From Punica granatum (taxonomy: Eukaryota > Streptophyta > Magnoliopsida > Myrtales > Lythraceae), in assembly GCF_007655135.1 (NCBI RefSeq), contig NC_045129.1, positions 6,634,001 to 6,698,000 on the forward strand: DNA of 64,000 nucleotides, written 5' to 3'. The position numbers and the translations under genes were made by a program. Below, in pieces: positions 11,650 through 21,984 of the stretch. The notes under the pieces were generated by a model. It searched no databases and was not told the DNA's origin. It saw only the letters and a list, made by a program, of their open reading frames with translations. Numbering within the stretch: position 1 is the first letter of the stretch; every line of letters begins with the position of its first letter.

Positions 11650-12740
11650 CCTTCGTCTTCTTCAAATTGCCGACTTCGTGGGGGTGGGGGAATTCGCGGA
11701 ATGCAGGGGGCTGAAGAGAATCGACTTTCACAAAACTGGGTTTGCAGTTTTTTTTTTTTGTTGCTCAGTATGTTTTGCACTTGCAGACGTGGGGATTAAG
11801 CAATTTAATGAATCTTTGTTTTTGGGTTTATATATGAATCTTTGGATTTTTGTTCCAAGCAGGTATCTGATCTTTCTGTTATGGACGCGCATGACCGTTG
11901 CTCCCTCCCGCCTCCATATTGTTTCCTTTCTTAATTATGTTTCCTAATTTCTGATTGGCTCTCGCTAGATATTAGCTATTACGGAATAGGAAACATGTAT
12001 ATTCCCCATATCTTCAATCTCCAGTTAATTAATCCGAATCTCGAAATAAAGATTTATTATGTAAATTTGATATATCATTTTACTTAAATTTGTTGAATTA
12101 GATAAATAAGGAGTTCATTGACAGCCAGTTTCAAATATTTCCCCGGCACACATGATCGGGAATAAGGACATAATCTTCGTTACATCTGCACGTAGGATAT
12201 TTCTTCTCGGAAAATGCCCGGTCTTGATTTCTCAGTGACTTCAAATTAGATGCTGCAGTTACGTACTAACCAAGAAACATAGCATTGATGCAAATTTTTT
12301 CTTCAATATAAGCTTTATCTATCTATCTATCTATCTATTATTTAAGAGTGGTATAATTGGGTATAATCAGGAAATTAGAGGTTTATTGGAAAGGGGAGGG
12401 AGCTTTTCTTAAACCAACACTTATGTTTTATATAGAAATCTTCATGATCTATCTTTAGGATTTGGGTTTCTTGCTTGATTTTATCGCCCTTATTTCGATT
12501 TTCAATTGGGAAAAATACCATTCCTCCCCCCAAAACTATTGGCGCAGGGCACTTTTTTATTTTTGGACATTTGCCCCCCTCAACTATTGTGAGGGGGAAA
12601 ATGTACCCCCACCATTAGCATTCCCGTCCAAATGGACGAATGAGTCACGTGCATTACATGTCAATCTATAAAAAAAAAAAGACTTTCAAAAAAAAATTCG
12701 AAGAAAAAGAAGAACTTCCACAGAAGTCTCTCCACATCAA
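11650..12740. other. intergenic, MAPK 5' flank and decayed repeats
   Basis: The stretch 11540-12010 is similar to 16995-17410 (upstream of the MAPK remnant), e.g. GGACGCGCATGACCGTTGCTCCCTCCC, showing they were copied together. A TATC microsatellite of about six units lies at 12316-12339. The part near 12520-12660 (CCCCCCTCAACTATTGTGAGGGGGAAAATGTACCC) looks like a fragment of an interspersed repeat. No gene seen. Confidence 0.55.
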
Positions 12741-12970
12741 GTTTATACAATGAGGGTTTATAATTAACCGATGATTTTGATTAGGTATCGGCTTACAGAG
12801 AACTTCATTTTAGTCTTAATTACCAACTTCGTCAGCATAATTAGAACGGCCACTACCGAGAATTTAGTTCTTAGTGAGATAAGACAACATAAATATCCCA
12901 TGATGAATAATCGGCGCCCAAATAGTCGAGACAAGCCTACAATAGGAATACATATATAGTTTCATTTCAC
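12740..12970. repeat. MAPK-unit downstream module
   Basis: Diverged direct copy of the stretches at about 5960-6290 and 9390-9610. Shared landmarks are TTAACCGATGATTTTGAT, CCAACTTCGTCAGCATAATT and GATGAATAATCGGC. Lying downstream of the MAPK genes, it helps define the borders of the duplicated unit. Confidence 0.55.
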
Positions 12971-13360
12971 ACGATGTTTATCTCATCTCTTCTCCCTCTC
13001 TCTTCTTATGAAATTACATAAATTAATATGAAAGCTGAGATAAATTCATTCAAAATCATAAAGAAACTAAAGATGCATATTATTGTAAAAATTCAAGTGA
13101 GATAATTTCATTCAAAATCATCTTAACAATCCCGACAGAGAAAGAAGTTGCCTGCATAATTCTATTCATAGGAATGGTTTGAAAAGTACTACGATCTACA
13201 GAATTACAATTGCCTACTCTTATTTCGTATACCGGAAACGAAGTGATATGAAGAGAGGAACTTCAAAAATTGCGGGCCTTCTTTGATACTTGAAAATGTT
13301 TCCGGTTGCGCGGACATGTCCTTCATAGTCAGAAGCTAGTAAAATTTGGGCCTAAACAGA

Positions 13361-14512
13361 TTAACTTCCATTTCTTGAGGCAGCTGGACGACCTATCGGT
13401 GTGGGCCGCTGTGCAAAGCGATCATGGCAGCACATCAACTCGTCCCACATCAGTTGCCTTAACGTATTATGCTCCACACCCTCCAGGTCAAGTTTCACCT
13501 GGGACTGGGCTGGAACGTCGAGGCTTGGATTGTAAACATCTGCCAGGTAAGGGTGCTTGAGCGCTTCGGCCGCAGTGATCCTCTTCCTGGGGTCGAATAC
13601 TAGCATCTTCGCGAGCAAGTCTAATCCCAGAGGGTCAGCTAGGGGAAAGAGAGTCGACAGCGGGGTTCCTCTGGTGCAAGGCAGTAACTTGATGTATCTT
13701 CTGGCCTTCTCACTTTTGATGAAATCGAGCTCTGCTGGCTTCGGGGTGCCTAGCACACTGATTATGCGCTGCAACTGTTTCTGGAAGCAGGTGCCTGGAA
13801 AGATGGGTTTTCGCCCGAGAAGTTTGGCAAAGATGCACCCCACCGACCAGACGTCGATAGGTTGCCCATAGTTGTAGGAACCGAGAAGGACCTCGGGTGC
13901 ACGATACCATCGAGTGACGACATAGCCAGTCATGAACTCGGAGTCGTCTTGGGCTGCAGTTCTCGCAAGTCCAAAATCGGCAATCTTCAGATGACAGTTG
14001 GAATTGACGAGGATGTTGCTGGGCTTCAGGTCTTGGTGGAGGACGTTGGCTGAGTGAATGTAGCGGAGGCCGCAGAGTATCTGAAAGACGAAGCACCTGA
14101 CGAGGTCAGCAGATAGCAGCTGACTGGACTTGATTACACGATCCAGGTCGGTGTCCATGAGCTCGAACACCAAATAAACCTCCGTGAACATAGACGGTCG
14201 GCTCGGCACCATCACATGCTTGAGTGAAATCACATTGAAGTGCCTGATTTGCCGGAGCATCTTCATCTCCCTCAGGGTCCTGACAGCAGTGGTGGGGTTT
14301 TCAAACACATTGGAGATTCTCTTGATCGCGACATTCTCCTTCATCTTCTGATCTTTCGCGGAGCAGACCACACCGTAGGATCCCGCCCCGAGACCCTTGA
14401 TGGGCTCAAACCTTGCATCGATTTCAAAAATAGTGCCCCATACGGAGTAGTAACTCCTTCCTGTTCGCCAGAGTCCATCAGGAGGAAGAGTTGCGTGAAC
14501 CGGAGGCAACAT
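13361..14512 (-). CDS. divergent group C-like MAP kinase with TGY loop and HQD catalytic loop
   Basis: An intronless 383-residue paralogue of the kinase at 10119-11246, nearly colinear with it. It has LGAGSYGVV (41-49), VAIKR (Lys64), LREM (Glu82), DFG (179-181), FMTGYVVTRWYRAPE (TGY 195-197) and a C-terminus ending GRPAASRNGS. The catalytic loop reads HQDLKPSN: the HRD Arg is Gln (codon 14033-14035). In MAPKs this Arg contacts the phosphorylated activation loop, so normal activation may be weakened; the catalytic Asp remains. As in the paralogue a CAG acceptor precedes the ATG (near 14531-14536), with a plausible 5'UTR donor GTAAG near 14830. The open frame is intact over 1.1 kb, which argues against simple pseudogene decay. 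Confidence 0.85.
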   Translation of the reverse strand: MLPPVHATLPPDGLWRTGRSYYSVWGTIFEIDARFEPIKGLGAGSYGVVCSAKDQKMKENVAIKRISNVFENPTTAVRTLREMKMLRQIRHFNVISLKHVMVPSRPSMFTEVYLVFELMDTDLDRVIKSSQLLSADLVRCFVFQILCGLRYIHSANVLHQDLKPSNILVNSNCHLKIADFGLARTAAQDDSEFMTGYVVTRWYRAPEVLLGSYNYGQPIDVWSVGCIFAKLLGRKPIFPGTCFQKQLQRIISVLGTPKPAELDFIKSEKARRYIKLLPCTRGTPLSTLFPLADPLGLDLLAKMLVFDPRKRITAAEALKHPYLADVYNPSLDVPAQSQVKLDLEGVEHNTLRQLMWDELMCCHDRFAQRPTPIGRPAASRNGS

Positions 14513-15424
14513 CCAATCAACGCTAATTGGCCTGAAATATTAACAGATTAATGGCTATCCCCATAAGCAACCCGGAAAGGAAATACAACACGATCAAACA
14601 AATAAACAAACGCTTTTCCATCCAACCAAAACTGGTGCCTTCCCAAAAATGACATCCGACTTGAATTGCTTTTTTCTTTTTTTTTTGGATAATTATGAAT
14701 TGCTATATCAATAAAACAGAACAACATAGCATTGCATCATATTCAAGACAAGTGAATCGTCATGCACGAGGACGAACCGTTCGGTAGAGAAGGTACAAAT
14801 TCAATAACATAAAGAAGTATGTTCTCTTGCTTACTTCATCAGAATTTCTTGCTTCATTCTTGTCCCTCTGCGAATCACCTACTTCGTGGGAGATTGTGGA
14901 ATTGCAAGGGGCTGAAGGAAGAGATTTTCGTGAAATCGGGATTGCAAGTGTCACTTCAATACTAAACTCTGAGTAGAAATATTAAATGAATCTTTCATTT
15001 GGGTTTTTATATGAATCTTTGGTTTTTGTTTCACTCGCAGGTATATATCTTTATCGGGGTGCTTCAGCAAAAAGAGGTATCTAAATCTATCTGTGCGTCT
15101 CTCCAGCTCTGTTCCTTCATCTCCGAGTCACAGAAATAATCGTTGCTCCCGCCAGCCAGCCACCATCCTTTTTTTTTTTGGGGTCCTAAGTGATATTTCC
15201 TGATTTCTCAATGGGTAAATATTCCTTATATTTCGGATAGGAAATATGTGTATTTTCTATTTACTTCATTGATGCGAATTTCTTCTTCGAGATTTGCCTT
15301 TTTAGATATGTTATCTATTATGGTGAAATAAATATCTTATTTGGTAAGTATAAGTGATAGATATATCATTTTAATTTTTTTTCGATAGTTTAACGGGACA
15401 AAAGCCCAAAAAAAAACAAATTAC

Positions 15425-15605
15425 TAACATGGGTTGCTCAAGCGATTCGGCTTTTGTTTCCCTTAAGTAATGTCTCGAGTTCGAGTCTTGTGAATGGAGA
15501 AAATCCACGCTGGGAGAGTTTTACCCCTTATTGGACCGATCCGGGTCGGCTGGATTAGTCGGGGCTCAATTGGGCTTTTGAATACCAAGATTCACACCAA
15601 AAAAG
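15425..15605 (+). mobile_element. tRNA-derived SINE (second family)
   Basis: Box A-like GGTTGCTCAAGCGATTCGG and box B-like GAGTTCGAGTCTTGTGAATGG are spaced as in tRNA-derived SINEs. The body (CACGCTGGGAGAGTTTTACC ... GGATTAGTCGGGGCTCAATTGGGCTT) then leads to an A-rich end. The same body occurs at about 32750-32930 and 45190-45385 (+) and 33060-33215 and 45480-45630 (-). A 3' fragment lies at 16425-16505. No exact TSD assigned. Confidence 0.65.
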
Positions 15606-15899
15606 AAAACAAACTATGAACTACATAGGTTGGGTATAGAAGCCCCAACAATATTGCCATATAATAGCGGGCCAATGTCGATTGGAGGATATCATGTTAA
15701 TTTTAAATACCTTGGATTAAAAGCCGCCATTTGCAAATATTTTCCCTGCACATGATATATATGATAAGTATGTGGTTTTTGATCTTGTTAGTCTTAAATC
15801 AATCAATAACGCGCTTCAAGTTGCATTTCTCATTTAACTTCAATACCGGGTGCTTCCATTATGACAATTTTTAATTCACCAATTGTGTAGGCATGTACT

Positions 15900-16195
15900 C
15901 TAAAAGAAAATTTTAAAAGTCGGTTTGATTTTATGGTCGATTTTTAAAATTTTAACTTTAACTGTAACTCTACTCACTATACAACAAAAGTCAACAACAC
16001 AATTATTACTTTTTCCCTTTTCTTCAATTTTTTTAACCATTCAATTCAATTTTTAATACTAAATTTTTTCAATTATTCATTACTTTTTCACACTTTTTTC
16101 ATAATTCAACAACACAATCATTACAGTACAATTAAAATCAAAACTCAACTCTACTTAACTTTAAAACCAAACACACTGTAAATGACTCTTTCTCA
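15900..16195. mobile_element. MITE-like element
   Basis: It shares the interior of the element at 6890-7192 (ACAACACAATTATTACTTTTTC, CATTCAATTCAATTTTTAATA, TCAACAACACAATCATTAC) and ends with CTTTAAAACCAAACACACTGTAA. Ends approximate; the TIR is degraded at the left end. Confidence 0.4.
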
Positions 16196-16829
16196 CAATG
16201 ATGAAATTGGGGAAAACTGAAAAGGTTATTACGGTTAATAACAATTGCAACAATCACTCAAGTGGTGAACATCTCATCAACTCATTTCTTGCATTTTAAT
16301 AGTTCTTACTCAAACCATACGACAATGTAGGATTACCAAAAAATTTCTATTTTCAAAAATTTGAATTTTTTTTTTGAAAGAGTGCCACATCAACGACATG
16401 TGCAATAATCAATCAAGAATTCCCCTTAGTGGGTCGACCCGGTTCGAACTGGATTAGTCAGAATTTATTAGGCTTCCGAATAATACGGAGCGCACCGAAA
16501 AAGAAAAAGATTTTTTTCATAATATAGGGGTCAAATATGAAAAGGAATTAAAGTAAAATTTTGAAATAGTGATAGTGATGGATGAAAAGGCTTTAAAGTC
16601 GTATCTATGGCCTAATATAGTCTATTTTTTTTCTTTTCGCTTATAATGGAGGGACATGACCTAGTATAAGGATAAGAAATAAAGTAAAGTATAGTAAAGG
16701 GGCATAAAGTGCAGGCTTACAACTGCACTAGTTGAAAATTAATGAGCACAGAAACTTCAAAAATTAAGGGACAACCAAAACACTAGAACACGTCTCCTAT
16801 TTGCTGATATACATGGGCATGTCCTTCGC

Positions 16830-16981
16830 AGTCCAAAGTTCACAGAATGGGCTCGAAGAAACTTCTCTTGAGGCATAAGACCCGTACCATGGCACAAAGC
16901 GAGTTCGGGATGGCTGTATAACTCCTCTTCCCACATCAGTTTCGCTTTCGGTTTCCTCATCCAAGATCGGGATGGTTCCAT
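16830..16981 (-). pseudogene. third MAP kinase unit: C-terminal remnant
   Basis: Read on the minus strand, the ATG at 16979-16981 opens MEPSRSWMRKPKAKLMWEEE and continues LYSHPELALCHG. This matches the kinase C-terminus RKLMWDEVVYSHPELALNRG. Directly upstream (16982-17410) comes sequence similar to the 5' flank/5'UTR of the first kinase, e.g. TATGAAATACGGCACAATC versus AATGAAATATGGCACGATC. Almost the whole kinase domain has therefore been deleted, joining the 5' region to the last 30 or so codons. A 74-residue frame survives by chance or otherwise. Confidence 0.8.
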
Positions 16982-17479
16982 ATGAAATACGGCACAATCG
17001 GACGAAAAAAAAAAACGGATCTGGAATCGATAAAACAGAGGAAAGCGTCACATCGCACTCGGACAAGAGATTGGCACGGGAGACATAATAGATTCGTACT
17101 TGGTGCAAGCAAATTGATGACTTGGTGGGGGAAATTCTGGGATTGCGGGGCTGAAGAGAATCGATTTTCTGGAAATTGAGCTTGCAGAAGTGGGAATTAA
17201 GCAATTTAATGAATCTTTGTTTTTGGGTTTACATAATATGAATCTTGGATTTTGTTTCAAGCAGGTGGCTGATCTGTCTGTTGTGGACGCGCATGACCGT
17301 TGCTCCCTCCCTCCCGCCACCATTTTGTTTCCTTTCTAAATTATGTTTCGTAATTTCTGATTGGCTCTTGCTAGGTATTCCCTATTTACGGAATAGGAAA
17401 CATGTATATTCGCCACACCAAAAAAAAAAAAACCATGTATATTCGCCCATATTTTTTTTTTGGGCCAATATATAAACTG

Positions 17480-19700
17480 TATCTTTTTTTACTACATATA
17501 TTAGTATCTTCAATCCTCGGTTAATTGATGCGAATTTTACAGTTATTTATCTATGATTTAAATTTTGTTTTGATGAGTATATATATTAGAGAAATTATAA
17601 CATGAGATACTAAATAATATCCCAATGAGGCACATACTTTTTGCATCTTTTAATTATTAAAACTTACATTTTGACCTGCAGTTTTTTTTATTCTCGTTAC
17701 AATATTATCGGATCACATTCCAAAACAATCAAATATATTGAATTGATGATGTGTAGCATTTAGACGCCGACACTTGTCACAATTACTACCGACCCTTTAA
17801 CTGCTCCTGCCCATACCACCAGAAACCTTACCCGATATTTTGAATCGAACGATTTTTTTAAGATAACCAGTCTAATAGAATGCAGTTCATTATTAAATCG
17901 GCTTGGATTTATCAGTTTGATTCATAGACTCGGTTTAAACATTCAGTTATTCATCTGAAATACCATCGTCGGTCATGGCTTCCATCGTCATCGGAGAATA
18001 GCGAGATGGACTTAGGTTTTCATTGGAGAATTACAACCTAATAAAACAACACATAATCCAATGGATCAAACGAATGAATTTAGTCATCTTATGATTTAGT
18101 TTCATGAACGGTTTATGTTCGGCCATGCTCGTGCGTGCTAAGATGACCATTGGCGATTGCCTTGATATGCAGTTGGACAAATATTGGAATTCGATGAACA
18201 CGTTATGGCAGGACGCAAATTCATTAAACGGCAACAAGACTGTGGGAAGGAGACGAGATTGTTGCAATAACTGTTGACATAATTTAAAGATGAAGAACGT
18301 CGTCGTCAATGGCGGTTTCTGGTGAATGAACGACTGCCTTTTTTTTCCAGTTATTCTAAAAAAAAAGGAAAAATAATCTCCCTAGTTTAACTTCCTTAAA
18401 ATATGAAATGTTAGTTTTTTTTTGTGGGGATCACTATGTCTAAAATTGTGGACTTATAAATGTAAAATAGGTTTATGAAAAAAAAGGGAAGAAAATCTGA
18501 AAAACACGATTCCTGTAAACCACCATTTTAGAATTACTCGATATTATCCATTTATCTAGAATTGCTCAAGCAGATTGAATGATTGGTCAAGGCCAAAATG
18601 AAGCCGTTAGTTTTTCATCCAGGTCCTACGAATTGCCCAAATGGATAACATAATTTGCATAGCCAATATATAAAGACTCGAACTTAGTTGTTTTTCATCG
18701 GACGAGGGAGGGACAAGTACAAATTATTGTGGGTAAAAATCGCAAAATTAATAGTTAAAGGACTACAATTTGAGGGGAAAAATATATAAATTATGAATGG
18801 TAAGATTTCATGTTGAAATATCTAATGCATAGAATTAGTATCTTACCATGAAACATTATTTAGTGTCTCGCTCTAAAAGCAATCTATATATTATATGGTA
18901 TATCTTTTTTTTTCTTGGATTAAATGAATGAAAAGTGCATCAGCCTTCGATCGTTTCTAAATATCCCCCTACACATCGGGAATAAGGTTATCTTTGTTAG
19001 ATCGGTTGGTACACGTGTGTGTAGTTTAAAATCATTGAATAACGCACTTGAATTTCTGGCTAATTTCAGATTAAAAAAAAGGCATGTCGAGTAGATAGTA
19101 TATGTGTTTCCATTATGACAATTTTTAGTTCAACTCATTTTCCACAATTCACAAATAGAATTAACATAGCAGTGGTGTATAGAGCCTCGTTACGAACATT
19201 TCAGTGGTCGTTTGGACCGTAGCAAGCTCAAGCATAATCAAGCTTAATCAAGAATGGAGGAGCTTATATATCTTTTTTTCAACGGTCACAAGGGAATTCA
19301 AAATTTTAAGTTTTAAATAGAAATATCGAGGATCAAATTTGACTTCCTACTTGATTTCATCATTGGAAAAGTTAATTAGATAAAAGTATTTTGTACAATC
19401 AATTGCTTTAACATATCAAAAGAGGACGTACCGTATGGTGCGTCCTTCTCGCCTAATAATCAAGAAATTCAAAATTCAATATTAAGTGGGACTACTGTAC
19501 CTCTTTATTAGCTATTAGGATTTCTATTTTACTGTAAAATATGAGTAAGACTAACTTTCTTTCTTTTTTTCCAATAAATAAGCGTAACTTGCACAAATAA
19601 TATATCTCGCAATTTAATTTACATAAAAGAATTTTCAGTATGTCGAAAAAGAAGCGTAACATTTTGTTTTTCCCTTTTGGGCAGAACATAAAATAGGTAA
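17480..19700. other. intergenic, no gene supported
   Basis: AT-rich with many short open frames and stops. Sequence near 17980-18310 might be a very decayed retroelement piece, but no domain could be confirmed. The stretch 19430-19560 resembles the DNA upstream of the peroxidase pseudogene (7500-7600; CTCTTTATTAGCTATTAGGATTTCT against CTCCTTTATTAGTTATTAGGATTTTT). Confidence 0.4.
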
Positions 19701-19738
19701 CTTGAAGTGGCATATATTCACATTGGAACATCGAAGAG

Positions 19739-19836
19739 ATGTTTGTTCGTGTCTTGCTTGATTGCATTATCCTCCTTGCTCTTGCCTGCATTGCTTTGCC
19801 TTCAATTCATGCCATACGCTGCCCCAGTCCAAAAGG
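19739..19836 (+). pseudogene. orphan first exon with signal peptide
   Basis: An ATG opens MFVRVLLDCIILLALACIALPSIHAIRC and then PSPKG, a good hydrophobic signal peptide with an ALPSIHA-type cleavage region. It is followed by a plausible donor (AAAG|GTAATT near 19836). No second exon was recognised downstream. The upstream DNA is related to the peroxidase 5' flank, so this may be what is left of another secreted-protein gene. Low certainty; the family is not recognised. Confidence 0.35.
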
Positions 19837-20191
19837 TAATTGCGCCATAAAGCTTTCCCGTATCGTACGGACATCCGCGTCCTTGTTTCTCCCCTTGCTT
19901 AAATTAAGGTCTGCAGCCGAAATATATATATACTTGCAAAAATCTTAAGCAAAACAAGAACATGCTAAAGCCCAACAACCAGTATATGTATTATAGGTCA
20001 TTGACAAAGAATAATCATAGGAGGACGAGGCTCAGTTGTAATTTTTTTAACAAAATAAAGAAAAGAAGAACATTAGGCCCAACTGTCCATTGAAGAGCAA
20101 AAACGTAGGCCCAATTACTATTATATTATATCATTATTAATCTAATAAAAGAAAAACGAAAAATGGGTGAAAGGTTGCGAAAATTACAATT

Positions 20192-20263
20192 TGTGGCTGC
20201 TGGGATTCGAGCCCAGGTCTCCACGGCCACAACGTGGAATTCTGACCACTAAACTACAGCCAC
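20192..20263 (-). tRNA. tRNA-His (GTG)
   Basis: A 72-nt cloverleaf on the minus strand. The acceptor GTGGCTG pairs with CAGCCAC, discriminator A is at 20192, the D arm contains TAGTTTAGTGGTC, and the anticodon stem CCACG/CGTGG encloses loop TTGTGGC (anticodon GTG). The T arm is CTGGG CTCGAAT CCCAG. No intron. It matches the standard plant nuclear or organelle-like tRNA-His pattern and looks functional. Confidence 0.93.
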
Positions 20264-21817
20264 TTGATGGCAATGGTTGCCCAAAATTAAAGTAATGTAG
20301 GTGGCTAACAATGTACCTATACGCCAGTGACCAATTTCTATTTCAGCAAGTACCAACAAAGGTCCACCGAAGGAACAAAAAAAAAAAAACAAGTACCAAC
20401 TAAGAATAATTCTAGACTACAAACAAATCGGGACTACGACTCTCCAGATTGTTATAGTATTGATGTTTAGTTGTCATAGTTTTTGGTCGCGTTCACCTGA
20501 TTTAACATATTGCCACAAAAAGATTTGAAGGAATACTAGTCTAACATGAACTGTTCAAAAGGAAGAAACATAGGTTGGGTCCATGAATCATGTTTATTGT
20601 GGATTTGTTTTGAGTTCCTCGGCATCCAACAACCACTCCAGTGAGGTCATCAGCAGCTCCCGCGGTTGGCGACTACCTTGCCTAGGGCAATAGTGGCAGG
20701 AGTCGGGCCACCACCGCCCCCGTCATCTCTCTCTTCATTTGGAAGAGAGAGAGACTAAGAAGATTGGAGTTATGCCAGGATTCCGACCTTCACAGGCCCA
20801 ATTATTTCATCTCCCTTTTTCGACTGAAGAAAGTGAGAGAGAGACGTCGGCCATCACCTCCCTAGAAGATGTCGTCGGAGCCCGCTGCCCAGCATTGAGC
20901 CCCCACATCTCCCTCCATATCCAAGTTCTGCGAGCTTCTTTTCTTCAATTTCTAAAGTTTAGTTTTATTTTTAAAATTAAAAATATTTATTTCCAGGGAT
21001 AGATTGGTCATTTCCCTTTAATATCCTAGTTTTAAATCTAAACACACTTCAAAGACTTGATTAGGATATAGCAAACCCACAGGATTTAAAATCCCATTCC
21101 ATCCACTTCTATTTCAATCTCCAAACCGGCAACCAAATATTGCCATTATAACATAAGGTAGGTTTATGAGCCTAACAAGATAAGGTAGAGAAAGAAATAA
21201 AAGGACACAGGCAGTGAGACTTACAAAATGCCCTCCGCGTGGACAGTCAACAATGATTTCCAGAGGTCTCTCTTAGCTCAGTGGGGTGTAACTGTCTAAT
21301 GTTGTGCTGTACTGTCTTGTTTCCTGATGTCTGGCTATGATGTGTATGTCTCCTCTTTAATTTCCCTATTGTTTTTGCTGTTCAGTTGGCCTGCGTGCCT
21401 CTTTTTCCCATTTTAATGGGCTCTGAGCTTCTTTGCTTTAATTTGTGCTGAGTCCACAATGAGATATTGTATTTGGGAGAAGTAAATGATAAAGAGCATC
21501 ACAAAAAAAAAAAAAAAAAAAGAGATGCCCTCTGAGTCGGAAGTGAGGGAAGAGGTTTCGGAAGAAGGGTCTTTCTTTCATCAACCGTTTGGAGGCAACA
21601 ACACGGTCATGACCAAAGCAGCAACATGGAAGGAATTAGGTGATGAGCGAAATGTAAATGTGGCCAAACCCGTGGGTACCATTTTTTTCCTAATTGTTGT
21701 TTGTAATTGGAAAAAGAGAGGAACACCTAAAAGAAATTAAAGTCGAACGAATTGAAGACGGAGGAGGACAAGGGGAAAGGGTGAGGAGAAGAGAGAGTAA
21801 GAGAGGAAAGAGGGAGT

Positions 21818-21852
21818 ACAACGTGGAATTCTTACCGCTAAACTACAGCCAC
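21818..21852 (-). pseudogene. 5' half of tRNA-His
   Basis: On the minus strand GTGGCTGTAGTTTAGCGGTA and then AGAATTCCACGTTGT match the first half of the tRNA-His at 20192-20263 with two substitutions. The match stops inside the anticodon loop, leaving exactly a 35-nt 5' half. It sits at the left edge of the 3.8-kb block found only in duplication unit 1. It cannot fold into a tRNA. Confidence 0.8.
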
Positions 21853-21984
21853 TTAGTTTAATCCTCGTCAAATAATTGAATTGGTTACGAGAACATCTAT
21901 AAGTTTTTTCAATGTCAACCCTGGTATTTAGGAATTCAATTGGACCCCAATTAACATCTATAATTTCAACCAATTCTTCCTCAC

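Noticed and set aside
13557..14551. Open frames on the plus strand and in another minus frame over the second MAPK
   Set aside because: Shadows of the kinase frame; no domain or splice logic of their own.
18031..18309. A 92-codon minus-strand frame, possibly retroelement gag-like on the plus strand
   Set aside because: No gag, protease or reverse transcriptase motif could be recognised.
20739..21002. An 87-codon frame repeated at about 36961-37212 in the second unit
   Set aside because: It recurs only because the whole segment is duplicated; low-complexity composition, no domain, no sign of selection that can be judged here.
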